Source: Actinomadura alba
GTDB lineage: Bacteria; Actinomycetota; Actinomycetes; Streptosporangiales; Streptosporangiaceae
Length of the DNA stretch: 64,000 bases
Direction of reading: 5' to 3'
Assembly (NCBI RefSeq): GCF_014323705.1
Contig: NZ_JABVEC010000017.1
Location: forward strand, 1 to 64,000
The position numbers and the translations under genes are program-made. This document shows positions 42,953-52,280 of this stretch, in pieces. The notes beneath the pieces were generated by a model that worked only from the letters and a program-made list of their open reading frames with translations, was not told the origin of the DNA and ran no database searches. The first letter of the stretch is position 1. Every line of letters begins with the position of its first letter.

Positions 42953-43324
42953 TTAGTTACAAGCCGCACGATGACGGCGCTCACGCCCTGTGCGGACCGG
43001 CGCCTGCCGGAGATGCATCCTACTCCCGCTCGACTCCACCACCCAGCGATGACGGTGGCCCAGCCGTTGCGAGCGGATCGGCGGGATGCCTTGCACCAGT
43101 GACTGCAGCGCAAGCTTGTCGTGGGTGTTGGCAGCCGAGATCCCGATAGACAGTGGCAGACCGGCCCGGCCGGTGAGCAAGTGGATCTTCGACCCGTTCT
43201 TGCCGCGGTCGACAGGATTCGGTCCCGTCAGCTCCCCCCCTGTGGCGGCGCGGACGCTAACCGAATCTATGGCGCACCGCGACCAGTCCAGCTCGCCGGC
43301 CGCCCCCCGCTCGTCCAGCATCAC
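42953..43324 (-). pseudogene. IS5-family transposase remnant
   Basis: A 123-codon open frame with LDWSRCAIDSVSVRA (first catalytic Asp), GPNPVDRGKNGSKIHLL and ANTHDKLALQSLVQGIPPI, then an abrupt jump to HRHRWVVE, the motif near the last catalytic Glu. The residues that normally lie between (DKGYD etc.) are missing, and the tail RTGRERRHRAACN is out of frame. The N-terminus is also absent. This is a different IS5-type copy from the one at 8709. Confidence 0.85.
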
Positions 43325-43354
43325 CCTGTGCAGGAGACGACGTCTTATTCACCT

Positions 43355-43471
43355 CCGCACCGCCAAGCGGTCACCACACCCGAGCCCCCGGTCGGCCGAG
43401 GCCGGCAGGTGGACCCACCTCCCGCCGTGATCATGCAGTTGTTCGCCGGGCCGCACCGCCAAGCGGTCACC
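43355..43471. repeat. 21-bp direct repeat in IS-relic flank
   Basis: ccgcaccgccaagcggtcacc occurs at 43355-43375 and 43451-43471. Between them lies ccgtgatcatgcagttgttc (about 43425), which resembles the sequence near 9079. Bases 43325-43610 contain no gene that I can support. Confidence 0.85.
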
Positions 43472-43610
43472 GCTCCCGAAGCCCCGCCATGCGTCCGCTC
43501 GCCGCGGCATGGGCGGTCGCCCCAACTGCCATTGACCGTGCCGGGGTGATCGCTTACGTTCCTCGTACCGACCGGTCGGTACGCGCCGGCGGACACAGGA
43601 GGGGAGCCCC

Positions 43611-44960
43611 ATGCGCCCACGTTCCGTCCTGCACCGCCTCGGCCTCGTCTCGGCCGCGACCGCACTCGCCGTCGCGCTCGGTTCGGCCGCGCCCGCCGGC
43701 GCCGAGTCCTCGCCGGGGGACGGCCCGCTGCCCGGTTACACGATCGACAATCCGCCGCTCACCCCGGCCATCGTGCGCGGCGAGCCGACCCGGGTGATGC
43801 AGGGCGTGCACCGACACGCGGCCTACGATATCGAGGTGCCGCCGAAATGGAACGGCGAGCTGGTGATGTGGGCGCACGGATACCGTGGCACCGGCACAGT
43901 TCTCACGGTGGACACACCCGGGTACGGGCTGCGCCAGAAGCTGCTCGACCAGGGGTACGCGTGGGCGGCGTCGTCGTACTACGCCAACGGCTACGACGTG
44001 CGCGCCGGCGTGCTCGGTACCCGGGACCTGGCGCTGCTGTTCCGCGACCGCGTCCGTAAGCCGCGCCGCACGTTCATCGCCGGCGTCTCGATGGGCGGGC
44101 ACGTCATCGGCCGCTCGCTGGAGGAGTATCCGGGCTTCTACGCCGGGGGCCTGCCGATGTGCGGAGTGCTCGGCGACCACGCGCTGTTCGACTTCCTGCT
44201 CGACTACAACCTCGTGGCCCAGGACCTTGCGGACGTCGACGCCCACCCGCCGGCCGCCGACTACCTGACGAACGCGGTGCCGAGGATCCAGCGGGCGCTC
44301 GGTCTCGACGGGCTGCGGCCCGGCGGCCCGGACACCACCAACGACCGGGGCAAGCAGCTGCGCGCCATCACGATCAACCGCAGCGGCGGGGAGCGGCCCG
44401 GAGCGGTCGCGGCCTTCTCGGTGTGGAAGGACTTCCTGTTCTCCCTCGGTACCCCGCCCACCGGCGACTCGCTGCCGGAGGATCCGGGCAAGGTGGCGAC
44501 CAACCTGCTCACCCGCTATTCGCCCGACTCGCCGGTGCGGGTCAACCGTACGGTGGAGCGGGTGGCGCCCGAGTCCCTTCGGGACCGGCTCTCCCCTGGC
44601 CTGTCCGAGGTGCCGCAGATCTTCGGCGTGCCGAGTGCCCCGGTGCTGAGCCTGCACGGCCTCGGCGACCTGTTCGTGCCGTTCTCGATGGAGCAGGCTT
44701 ACCGGTCCGACGCGGCCCGGCACGGCCGGAGCGGGCTGGTCGTCCAGCGGGCGATCCGGACCGCCGATCACTGCGAGTTCTCCGCCGCCGAGGCCGGCGC
44801 CGCCTGGGACGATCTGCGGTCCTGGGTCCAGCGGGGCGCCCGGCCGGCCGGCGACGACGTGCGCAGTCCCTCGGCGGCCGACTACGGCTGCCGGTTCAGC
44901 GACCGTGCGGCCTACTCCGCCGGAACGGGCACCCGCCGCCTGTACAGCGCCTGCCCCTGA
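43611..44960 (+). CDS. secreted alpha/beta hydrolase
   Basis: 449-residue exported hydrolase. The signal peptide (1-31, LGLVSAATALAVALGSAAPAGA) is followed by a hydrolase core: WNGELVMWAHGYRG (oxyanion strand), the nucleophile elbow GVSMGGHV (Ser about residue 161), the Asp in LSLHGLGDLFVPFS and the His in RTADHCEFS. A helical cap of about 150 residues sits between nucleophile and acid. AGGAGGGGAG precedes the ATG. Single gene. It resembles secreted esterases with tannase-like or lipase-like architecture; substrate undefined. Confidence 0.88.
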   Translation: MRPRSVLHRLGLVSAATALAVALGSAAPAGAESSPGDGPLPGYTIDNPPLTPAIVRGEPTRVMQGVHRHAAYDIEVPPKWNGELVMWAHGYRGTGTVLTVDTPGYGLRQKLLDQGYAWAASSYYANGYDVRAGVLGTRDLALLFRDRVRKPRRTFIAGVSMGGHVIGRSLEEYPGFYAGGLPMCGVLGDHALFDFLLDYNLVAQDLADVDAHPPAADYLTNAVPRIQRALGLDGLRPGGPDTTNDRGKQLRAITINRSGGERPGAVAAFSVWKDFLFSLGTPPTGDSLPEDPGKVATNLLTRYSPDSPVRVNRTVERVAPESLRDRLSPGLSEVPQIFGVPSAPVLSLHGLGDLFVPFSMEQAYRSDAARHGRSGLVVQRAIRTADHCEFSAAEAGAAWDDLRSWVQRGARPAGDDVRSPSAADYGCRFSDRAAYSAGTGTRRLYSACP

Positions 44961-44974
44961 CGGTTCCGGCGGCG

Positions 44975-44993
44975 GGGCGGCCGGGCGCCGCCC
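44975..44993. terminator. hairpin between convergent hydrolase and ROK genes
   Basis: GGGCGGC and GCCGCCC with a 5-base loop lie in the 42-bp gap between the two stops. It can act in both directions. Confidence 0.65.
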
Positions 44994-45002
44994 GGGCCCT
45001 GG

Positions 45003-46259
45003 TCAGCCCGGCAGCCGCGACAGGCCCAGGCCCGGACGGCCGTCCACCACGGGCGCCCGGGACGGCCCGGTGGGGACGCCGCCGCGGTCGAGGAGCCGCG
45101 CCAGGGGAAGGGTGGCCGCGCCGACCGCGACCGCCTCCGGGCCCAGGTGGCACAGCTCGATGGAGGTCTGCGCGAACGGCCGGCGCAGCGCGTACTCCGC
45201 CGCCGCGGCCCGGACCCGCCCAAGGATGCGGCCGCCGAGCATCAGGCCCGCCCAGCCGCCGATGATGATCTTCTCGGGGTTGAAGAGGTTGATCAGGTCG
45301 GCGATCCCCGCGCCCAGATACGTCGCGGTCTCCTCGAGCACGTCGCGAGCGGCCGGCGCGGGGTCGGCGAGCACGCGGGCGAGCGCCGACTCCTCGTCGG
45401 CGTCCTCGGCCCGAGCCCCGCCGGCGGCGTGATACCGCCTGAGGACCGCACCGGCGCCCACGTACGCCTCGAGGCAGCCACGGGCACCGCAGCGGCACCT
45501 CGCGCCGCCGACCTGGGCCGTGGTGTGGCCCCACTCGCCGGCGCTGCCGGTCGCACCCCGGTAGGGCGTACCGTCCGTGACCACGCACGCTCCGACGCCG
45601 GAGCCGATCAGCGCCACGACGGCGCTGCGGCAGCCGCGCCCGGCACCGAACCACATCTCCGCCTGGCCGAGCGCGGTGGCGCCGTTCTCGACGAAGAGCG
45701 GCAGGTCGGTGCACTCGGCCAGCATCTGCTCCAGCGGCACCGCGTCCCAGCCGATGGTCTGGCTGTGGACGACGGCCTCGGGAGTGCGCTCCACGACGCC
45801 GGGCACGCCCACGCCGATGCCGATGATGCCGGGACCGTCCCCCGCCTCGGCGATGACCGTGCGCAGGCCGGCCCGGATGTGCCCGACGACGGCCTGGACG
45901 TCGTGCCCGCCGTCGCCCAGCGGCAGGTCGGCCTTGGCCAGCCGGCTCAGGTGCAGGTCGAACAGCTCGACGATGACGCGGGTCTCCCCCACGTCCACGC
46001 CCACGAGCCGGCCGTAGTCGCGGGCGGACCTGAGGAGCACCCGGGGCCGGCCGCCGTCGGACTCGACCGTGCCCGCCTCGACGACGAGACCGCCCTCGAT
46101 GAGCTCGGCGACGACATTGCTGACCGACGCCGCGCTCAGGCCGGTGCGCCGGCTCAGCTCCTGCCGGCTCAGCGGGCCGTCGAAATAGAGGCTGCGCAGA
46201 AGCACCGACCGGTTGCCCCGTCGCAGGTCACGCACGGTGCGTTTGGTGCCCTCAGGCAT
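45003..46259 (-). CDS. ROK-family transcriptional repressor
   Basis: 418-residue regulator. The N-terminal winged HTH (about 20-75: LSRQELSRRTGLSAASVSNVV) is followed by the ROK sugar-kinase-like domain with GVDVGETRVIVELFD, GIGVGVPGVVE and the zinc motif CRCGARGCLEAY. The kinase-type ENGATALGQAE is present. It is divergent from the sugar ABC/GH1 operon and very likely controls it by binding the palindrome at 46345. The inducer would be the imported sugar or its phosphate. Confidence 0.92.
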   Translation of the reverse strand: MPEGTKRTVRDLRRGNRSVLLRSLYFDGPLSRQELSRRTGLSAASVSNVVAELIEGGLVVEAGTVESDGGRPRVLLRSARDYGRLVGVDVGETRVIVELFDLHLSRLAKADLPLGDGGHDVQAVVGHIRAGLRTVIAEAGDGPGIIGIGVGVPGVVERTPEAVVHSQTIGWDAVPLEQMLAECTDLPLFVENGATALGQAEMWFGAGRGCRSAVVALIGSGVGACVVTDGTPYRGATGSAGEWGHTTAQVGGARCRCGARGCLEAYVGAGAVLRRYHAAGGARAEDADEESALARVLADPAPAARDVLEETATYLGAGIADLINLFNPEKIIIGGWAGLMLGGRILGRVRAAAAEYALRRPFAQTSIELCHLGPEAVAVGAATLPLARLLDRGGVPTGPSRAPVVDGRPGLGLSRLPG

Positions 46260-46344
46260 TTGCGGCCCCTTCCCGCCGGCACTCTGGCCGCACGGTCCCC
46301 GATAGAGATGGCAGGTCTTGACGGCCCATCATCCCACTGCTTAG

Positions 46345-46369
46345 ATCACGCCATGAATTAAGGCGTGAT
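46345..46369. promoter_or_regulatory. ROK-type operator, 8-bp inverted repeat
   Basis: ATCACGCC and GGCGTGAT are perfect inverted arms around an A/T-rich 9-bp centre (atgaattaa). It lies 33 bases before the binding-protein gene and 86 bases before the divergent ROK gene. An AT-rich centre between GC-rich arms matches known NagC/Mlc-type sites in outline. Confidence 0.75.
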
Positions 46370-46401
46370 TCTACTTCCTCTGACCGCGGAGGGCAGAGCA
46401 C

Positions 46402-47736
46402 ATGCACACCCACCCCCTCTCCAGACTCCGCCGGACCTGGGCGGCGACGGCCGCCCTCATCGCCCTCGCGACCGCGTCGGCTGCCTGCGGCGGCGGTACG
46501 CCCACGGGCGGCGCGAACGACGCGCCGAAGACGCTCACCTACTGGGCGAGCAACCAGGGCGCGACCCTCGAGTTCGACAAGGAGGTGCTGACCCCGGAGC
46601 TGGCCAAGTTCGAGCAGCAGACCGGCATCAAGGTGAAGCTCGAGGTCGTCCCCTGGACCGACCTGCTCAACCGCATCCTCGCGGCCACCACGTCGGGCCA
46701 GGGACCGGACGTGCTGAACATCGGCAACACCTGGTCGGCGTCGTTGCAGGCCACCGGCGGGCTGGTGCAGTTCGACACCAAGACGATGGACGCGGTCGGC
46801 GGCAAGGCCCGGTTCCTGCCGTCCGCGCTCGCCTCCGCCGGCGCTCCCGGCAAGGACCCCACGGCCGTCCCGCTCTACTCCCTGGCGTACGGGCTGTACT
46901 ACAACAAGAAGCACTTCGCCGACGCCGGAATCGACAAGCCGCCGGCCACCTGGGAAGAGCTGATCGAGGACGGCAAGAAGCTCACCAAGGGCGACCGGCA
47001 CGGTCTCGCGATCGAGGGCGCGAGCATCCCGGAGAACTCCCACCACGCGTTCGTCTTCGGCCAGCAGTACGGCGCCGACTTCTTCGACGCCGCGGGCAAG
47101 CCGCAGTTCGACACGCCGCAAGCGGTGACCGCGGTCAAGGCGTACGTCGACCTGATGGCCCGCGACAAGATCGCCGCACCCGGCAACGCCGAGTACTCGG
47201 CGAACCAGTCGCTGAAGGACTTCGCCACCGGCAAGGCGTCGATGCTGATGTGGCAGTCGGCCGCGACCTCGCTGGCCAATCTCGGCATGAAGCCCGACGA
47301 GTGGGGCGTCGTGCCCGTTCCGCTGCCGGCCCAGCCTCCGCCCGGCGGCAAGAAGGTCACCTCCCTGGTCGCCGGCATCAACATCGCGATCTTCAAGTCC
47401 ACCCGCAACCGTGACGGCGCGCTGAAGTTCGTGAAGTTCATGACCAGCGACGAGGAGCAGAAGACCCTCAACAAGACCTACAAGTCGCTGCCGCCGGTGC
47501 TCCCGGCGCAGCAGGACCCGGCCTTCTCCACGCCCGACCAGCAGACCTTCAAGCAGATCCTCGCGAGCAGCGCCGCTCCGCTGCCGATGGTGCCGCAGGA
47601 GAGCCAGTTCGAAACGCTGGTCGGCGGGGCCCTGAAGGACCTGTTCGCGGACGCGGCCGCCGGGCGGCCCATCACCGAGGAGCGGGTGAAGTCGAAGCTG
47701 ACCGCGGCGCAGCAGCGGATGGGCCAGGGCGGGTGA
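46402..47736 (+). CDS. sugar-binding lipoprotein (extracellular solute-binding family 1)
   Basis: 444-residue binding lipoprotein. Signal peptide and lipobox TASAACGGG (Cys about residue 31). The mature part has the family-1 fold: LTYWASNQGATLEFD, VKLEVVPWTDLLNRILAATTSGQGPDVLNIGNTWSASL (in parts), YSLAYGLYYNKKHFADAGI and RDGALKFVKFMTSDEEQK. It captures a disaccharide or oligosaccharide. ATG at 46402 with GGAGGG upstream. First gene of the operon with two permeases and GH1 beta-glucosidase; no ATPase is encoded, so it must use a shared MsiK-like ATPase elsewhere. Confidence 0.92.
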   Translation: MHTHPLSRLRRTWAATAALIALATASAACGGGTPTGGANDAPKTLTYWASNQGATLEFDKEVLTPELAKFEQQTGIKVKLEVVPWTDLLNRILAATTSGQGPDVLNIGNTWSASLQATGGLVQFDTKTMDAVGGKARFLPSALASAGAPGKDPTAVPLYSLAYGLYYNKKHFADAGIDKPPATWEELIEDGKKLTKGDRHGLAIEGASIPENSHHAFVFGQQYGADFFDAAGKPQFDTPQAVTAVKAYVDLMARDKIAAPGNAEYSANQSLKDFATGKASMLMWQSAATSLANLGMKPDEWGVVPVPLPAQPPPGGKKVTSLVAGINIAIFKSTRNRDGALKFVKFMTSDEEQKTLNKTYKSLPPVLPAQQDPAFSTPDQQTFKQILASSAAPLPMVPQESQFETLVGGALKDLFADAAAGRPITEERVKSKLTAAQQRMGQGG

Positions 47737-48755
47737 CCCAGCGGACGGCCGGCACCGGCGTGCGGCGACCGGACGTCGCGATGGCCGGGGGGCGGGGCGG
47801 GGCGCCGAAGGGCGCCCGCCCCGGCCGCCCGCGGCGCCGGGTGTCCGGCCGGCTGCGCCGCGGCGTGCTCCCCTACCTGCTGTTGCTGCCGGCGCTGTGC
47901 TTCGAGCTGCTCGTACATCTGGCGCCGATGATCGTCGGCGCCGTGATGAGCCTGCGCGAGCTGACCCTGTTCTTCATCCGCGACTGGTCCGGCGCACCGT
48001 GGGTAGGCCTGCGCAACTACCAGGTGGCGGTCGACTTCGACGCTCCCCTGGGCCGGGCGCTGCTGCAGTCGTTCCTGGTCACCGTGGCGTTCACGGTGCT
48101 CGCCGTGGGCCTGTCCTGGCTGCTCGGGACGGTGGCGGCCATCTTCATGCAGGACCGGTTCCGGGGCCGGGGCACGCTGCGCGCGATCTTCCTGGTGCCG
48201 TACGCCCTGCCCGTCTACGCCGCCGTGATGACCTGGGCGTTCATGTTCCAGCGGGACACCGGGATGGTGAACGATCTGCTGGTCGACCAGTTGCACCTGC
48301 TCGACGAGCGGCCGTTCTGGCTCATCGGCGGCAACAGCTTCTGGGCGCTGCTGACCGTGGTGGTGTGGCGCTCGTGGCCGTTCGCCTTCCTGATCCTGAT
48401 GGCGGGTCTGCAGGCGGTGCCGCGCGAACTGTACGAGGCGGCCGCGATCGACGGCGCGGGCGTCTGGCGGCAGGTCCGCCGGATCACCCTGCCGTCGCTG
48501 CGCCCGATCAACCAGGTTCTCGTGCTGGTGCTGTTCCTGTGGACCTTCAACGACTTCACCACGCCGTTCGTCCTGTTCGGCAAGTCGGCGCCGGCGAGCG
48601 CCGACCTGATCTCCATTCACATCTACCAGTCGTCGTTCGTCACGTGGGACTTCGGCGCGGGCTCCGCGATGTCGGTGCTGCTCCTGCTGTTCCTGCTGGT
48701 CGTGACCGCCGGCTACCTGGTGGTCACCTCGAGGAGGAGGACGGCCGATGCGTAG
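47733..48755 (+). CDS. sugar ABC importer permease (MalF type)
   Basis: 340-residue permease with six or more transmembrane helices after a basic, Gly/Arg-rich N-terminus of about 40 residues. The cytoplasmic EAA loop is EAAAIDGAGVWRQVRRITLP. Its GTG start overlaps the stop of the binding-protein gene (GTGA), and its own 3' end overlaps the next permease by 8 bp, so translation is coupled. It pairs with that next permease to form the channel. Confidence 0.93.
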   Translation: MTQRTAGTGVRRPDVAMAGGRGGAPKGARPGRPRRRVSGRLRRGVLPYLLLLPALCFELLVHLAPMIVGAVMSLRELTLFFIRDWSGAPWVGLRNYQVAVDFDAPLGRALLQSFLVTVAFTVLAVGLSWLLGTVAAIFMQDRFRGRGTLRAIFLVPYALPVYAAVMTWAFMFQRDTGMVNDLLVDQLHLLDERPFWLIGGNSFWALLTVVVWRSWPFAFLILMAGLQAVPRELYEAAAIDGAGVWRQVRRITLPSLRPINQVLVLVLFLWTFNDFTTPFVLFGKSAPASADLISIHIYQSSFVTWDFGAGSAMSVLLLLFLLVVTAGYLVVTSRRRTADA

Positions 48756-49605
48756 GCGTTCCCCGATGGCGCCGCCGGCCTGGTTCGTCTGGCTGCGGAG
48801 GGTCACGCTGACGGTGCTGACGGTCTTCACCGTCACCCCGGTCTACGTCATGCTCAGCTCCTCGCTGAAGCCGCTGCGCGACGTACAGGGATCGTTCCAA
48901 TGGATCCCGTCGGTGTTCACGCTGCGGCCGTACGTCGACATCTGGCACACGGTGCCGCTGGCGCGCTACTTCGTCAACAGCCTCATCGTGGCCACCAGCG
49001 CCACGGTGCTGTCGGTGGTGATCGCGATCTTCGCGGCCTACGCCCTCAGCAGGTACCGCTTCCCCGGCCGGCGGGTGTTCTCGGTGACCGTGCTGTCGAC
49101 GCAGATGTTCCCCGGGATCCTGTTCCTGCTGCCGCTTTTCCTGATCTTCGTCAACATCGGCAACGCCACGGGCATCGCGCTGTACGGCAGCCGCGGCGCG
49201 CTCATCCTGACCTATCTGACCTTCTCCCTGCCCTTCTCGATCTGGATGCTCGTCGGCTACCTCGACTCGATCCCGCGGGAGCTCGACGAGGCGGCCCGGG
49301 TCGACGGATGCGGGCCGATCGGGGCACTGCTGCGGGTCATCGTCCCCGCCGCCGTGCCGGGGATCGTGGCGGTCACCGTCTACGCCTTCATGACCGCCTG
49401 GGGCGAGACCCTCTTCGCCTCCGTGATGACCAACGACTCCACCCGTACCCTCGCCGTCGGGCTGCAGGGCTACTCCACGCAGAACGAGGTCTTCTGGAAC
49501 CAGGTGATGGCGGCGTCGCTGGTCGTCAGCGTCCCGGTCGTCGCGGGCTTCCTTCTGCTCCAGCGCTATCTCGTGACCGGCCTCACCGCCGGCGCCGTCA
49601 AGTGA
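48748..49605 (+). CDS. sugar ABC importer permease (MalG type)
   Basis: 285-residue permease with six transmembrane helices. The EAA loop reads DEAARVDGCGPIGALLRVIVP. The start overlaps the previous gene by 8 bp. It forms the heterodimeric channel with the MalF-type subunit, and GH1 follows 48 bp later. Confidence 0.93.
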   Translation: MRRRSPMAPPAWFVWLRRVTLTVLTVFTVTPVYVMLSSSLKPLRDVQGSFQWIPSVFTLRPYVDIWHTVPLARYFVNSLIVATSATVLSVVIAIFAAYALSRYRFPGRRVFSVTVLSTQMFPGILFLLPLFLIFVNIGNATGIALYGSRGALILTYLTFSLPFSIWMLVGYLDSIPRELDEAARVDGCGPIGALLRVIVPAAVPGIVAVTVYAFMTAWGETLFASVMTNDSTRTLAVGLQGYSTQNEVFWNQVMAASLVVSVPVVAGFLLLQRYLVTGLTAGAVK

Positions 49606-49653
49606 TCCGGCCGCGCGATCCCCGGCCGCATGACCGAAACTGTGAGGACACCT

Positions 49654-51060
49654 GTGCCCATGCATGAACCAACGGCTTTCGGCACGGCTTTCGGCACGGC
49701 CTTCGGCCCGGACTTCGTCTGGGGAGCGGCGACCTCCGCGTACCAGATCGAGGGCGCCGTGTCGGAGGACGGGCGCTCACCGTCGATCTGGGACACCTTC
49801 AGCCGCGTCCCGGGCGCGGTGGACGGCGGCGACACCGGCGACATCGCCTGCGACCATTACCACCGCTGGCCCGAGGACATCGGCGTGATGCGTGAGCTCG
49901 GCCTGGGCGCCTACCGCTTCTCCATCGCATGGCCGAGGGTGCTGCCGCAGGGCGGCGGCCCCGTCAACCCGGCCGGCCTCGCCTTCTACGACCGGCTGGT
50001 CGACGGGCTGCTCGAGGCGGGCATCACCCCGTACCCGACCCTGTACCACTGGGACCTCCCCCAGGTGCTCCAGGACCGCGGCGGCTGGCCCGAGCGCGAC
50101 ACCGCCGAGCGCTTCGCGGAGTACGCGGCGGTCGTCTCGGCCGCCCTCGGCGACCGGATCACCCAGTGGACCACCCTCAACGAGCCGCTCTGCTCGGCGT
50201 GGATCGGCCATCTCGACGGCGACATGGCACCCGGCTGGAAGGACCTGACCGCCGCGGTGCGCGCCTCGTGCCACCTGCACCTCGCCCACGGCCTCGGCGT
50301 GCAGGCGATCCGCGCCAACGTGCCCGGAGCCGAGGTCGGCCTCGTCAACATCCACTCACCGTGCGACCCGGCCTCGGACCGCGACGAGGACGTCGCCGCC
50401 GCCCGCCGCGCCGACGGTCACCTCAACCGCTGGTGGCTCGACCCGATCCACGGCCGCGGCTACCCGCAGGACATGATCGAGCTGTACGGCGTGGACCTGC
50501 CGCTTCGCGACGGCGACCTGCGGACCATCGCCGAGCCGCTGGACTGGCTCGGCGTGAACTACTACTTCCGCCAGGTCCTCACGGCCGACCCGGAGGGTCC
50601 GGCGCCGTACGCCCGCCAGATCGACCCGCCCGGCGCGTCGCACACCGCGATGGGCTGGGAGGTGAGCCCGGACGGCCTGGAACGGATGCTGGTCCGCGTG
50701 GCCGAGGACTACGCGCCGCAGCGCATCCTCGTCACCGAGAACGGCGCGGCGTACGCCGACACCGTCACGCCCGAGGGCGCGGTCCACGACGCCGAGCGCA
50801 CCGCCTACCTGGAGACCCACCTGGAGGCGTGCGCCCGCGCCGCGCGCCGGGGCGTCCCGCTGGACGGTTACTTCGCCTGGTCGCTGCTCGACAACTTCGA
50901 GTGGGCCTACGGCTACGACAAGCGCTTCGGCCTGGTGCACGTCGACTACACCACGCAGGCCCGCACCATGAAGGACAGCGGGCGCCGCTACGCCGAGATC
51001 ATCCGGGCGCACCGCCAGGCGGTCGCCGATCGGGGGACGGTGCCCTCCGTACCCTCATGA
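49654..51060 (+). CDS. beta-glucosidase, GH1
   Basis: About 468 residues, cytoplasmic, hydrolysing imported beta-glucosides such as cellobiose. GH1 features are [15 protein letters not shown], the acid/base Glu in [10 protein letters not shown] (about residue 175), NYYFRQVL, the nucleophile Glu in [11 protein letters not shown] (about residue 365) and [13 protein letters not shown] prefer the GTG at 49654 because GAGGA lies five bases upstream; an ATG at 49630 is also in frame. The N-terminus contains a small [10 protein letters not shown] repeat coded by 12-bp units. It is the fourth gene of the ROK-controlled operon. Confidence 0.94.
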   Translation: MPMHEPTAFGTAFGTAFGPDFVWGAATSAYQIEGAVSEDGRSPSIWDTFSRVPGAVDGGDTGDIACDHYHRWPEDIGVMRELGLGAYRFSIAWPRVLPQGGGPVNPAGLAFYDRLVDGLLEAGITPYPTLYHWDLPQVLQDRGGWPERDTAERFAEYAAVVSAALGDRITQWTTLNEPLCSAWIGHLDGDMAPGWKDLTAAVRASCHLHLAHGLGVQAIRANVPGAEVGLVNIHSPCDPASDRDEDVAAARRADGHLNRWWLDPIHGRGYPQDMIELYGVDLPLRDGDLRTIAEPLDWLGVNYYFRQVLTADPEGPAPYARQIDPPGASHTAMGWEVSPDGLERMLVRVAEDYAPQRILVTENGAAYADTVTPEGAVHDAERTAYLETHLEACARAARRGVPLDGYFAWSLLDNFEWAYGYDKRFGLVHVDYTTQARTMKDSGRRYAEIIRAHRQAVADRGTVPSVPS

Positions 51061-51068
51061 CCGGTGCT

Positions 51069-51132
51069 CCTTCGTGACGCCGTGCCTTCGTGACGCCGTG
51101 CCTTCGTGACGCCGTGCCTTCGTGACGCCGTG
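51069..51132. repeat. 16-bp tandem repeat, four copies
   Basis: Four exact copies of ccttcgtgacgccgtg plus a decayed fifth lie between the beta-glucosidase stop and the oxidoreductase gene. Confidence 0.95.
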
Positions 51133-51182
51133 CCTTCATGCCTGATGACGTCCATCTCCGGAAACGCCATACGATCTCGCCC

Positions 51183-52202
51183 ATGACCGACACACCAATC
51201 CGCTGGGGCATCCTCGGTACGGGCGGGATCGCCCGGGTCTTCACCGAGGACCTGCTCCTGCTGCCCGACCACGAGGTCGTCGCCGTGGGATCCCGTGCCG
51301 CGCACACCGCCGAGGCGTTCGCCGAACGTCACGGCATACCGCGCGCGCACGGGTCGTACGAGGACCTCGCCGCCGACGACCAGGTCGACGTCGTCTACGT
51401 CGCGACGCCGCACTCCGGCCACTACCCGGCCGCGCTGACCTGCCTGGAGGCCGGCCGGGCCGTACTGGTGGAGAAGCCGTTCACCACCGGAGCGGCGGAC
51501 GCCGAGCGGCTCATCGCGGTGGCCGGCGAGCGCGGGCTGTTCGCCATGGAGGCGATGTGGACCCGGTTCAATCCGCTCATCACCCGGTTGCGGACGCTGG
51601 TCGCCGAAGGCGCCATCGGTGAGATCACCTCCATTTACGCCGACTTCTCGTTCGCCTCGGTCTTCGACCCGGCGCACCGGCTGTGGGCGCCGGAACTGGC
51701 CGGCGGCGCGCTGCTCGACCTCGGGATCTATCCGGTGTCGTTCGCGTGGATGCTGCTCGGCCCGCCGGACACGGTGCAGGCGACCGCGGCCACCGCGCCG
51801 ACCGGTGTGGACTCCAACACGGGCGTGCTGCTCGGATATGCCTCCGGGGCGGTCGCCCTCCTGCACTGCGGGCTCATGTCCGACACACCGCGCACCGCCA
51901 CGGTGACCGGCACCAGGGGCCGGATCGAGGTAGGCGCGCCGTTCTTCCGGCCCACGTCCATGACACTTCACCGCAGGGACGCCGAGCCCGAGACCTTCAC
52001 GGCCGAGCTCGACGGCCACGGCTATACCTACCAGGCCGCCGAGGTGGCCCGCTGCCTGCGCGCCGGGGAGCTGGAGTCGCCGGCCATGCCGCTCACCGAG
52101 ACGCTCGCCATCATCGGCACCCTGGACACGATCGCCGCCCGGCTGGACCGCTCCGAGGCGGCGCGGGTGCCCGGCGTCGACGTGGCCGGGTCGGCGAGCT
52201 GA
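51183..52202 (+). CDS. Gfo/Idh/MocA-family oxidoreductase
   Basis: 339-residue NAD(P)-dependent sugar or polyol dehydrogenase. The N-terminal Rossmann fold is WGILGTGGIARVF, and the second signature VLVEKPFTTGAADAERL carries the catalytic-type EKP Lys. The C-terminal beta sheet has AGGALLDLGIYPVSFAWMLLG with conserved GG..LD.G. It may oxidise or epimerise the sugar released by the beta-glucosidase; the order of genes is consistent but no substrate is shown. ATG at 51183, 122 bp after GH1. Confidence 0.9.
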   Translation: MTDTPIRWGILGTGGIARVFTEDLLLLPDHEVVAVGSRAAHTAEAFAERHGIPRAHGSYEDLAADDQVDVVYVATPHSGHYPAALTCLEAGRAVLVEKPFTTGAADAERLIAVAGERGLFAMEAMWTRFNPLITRLRTLVAEGAIGEITSIYADFSFASVFDPAHRLWAPELAGGALLDLGIYPVSFAWMLLGPPDTVQATAATAPTGVDSNTGVLLGYASGAVALLHCGLMSDTPRTATVTGTRGRIEVGAPFFRPTSMTLHRRDAEPETFTAELDGHGYTYQAAEVARCLRAGELESPAMPLTETLAIIGTLDTIAARLDRSEAARVPGVDVAGSAS

Positions 52203-52280
52203 ATCGGTTAAGCGGCAATCCTTGTGATCGCTTGAAACATCACGGTCGCGGGACCCGGCGGCCTCGTGATTCGGCGCCGG

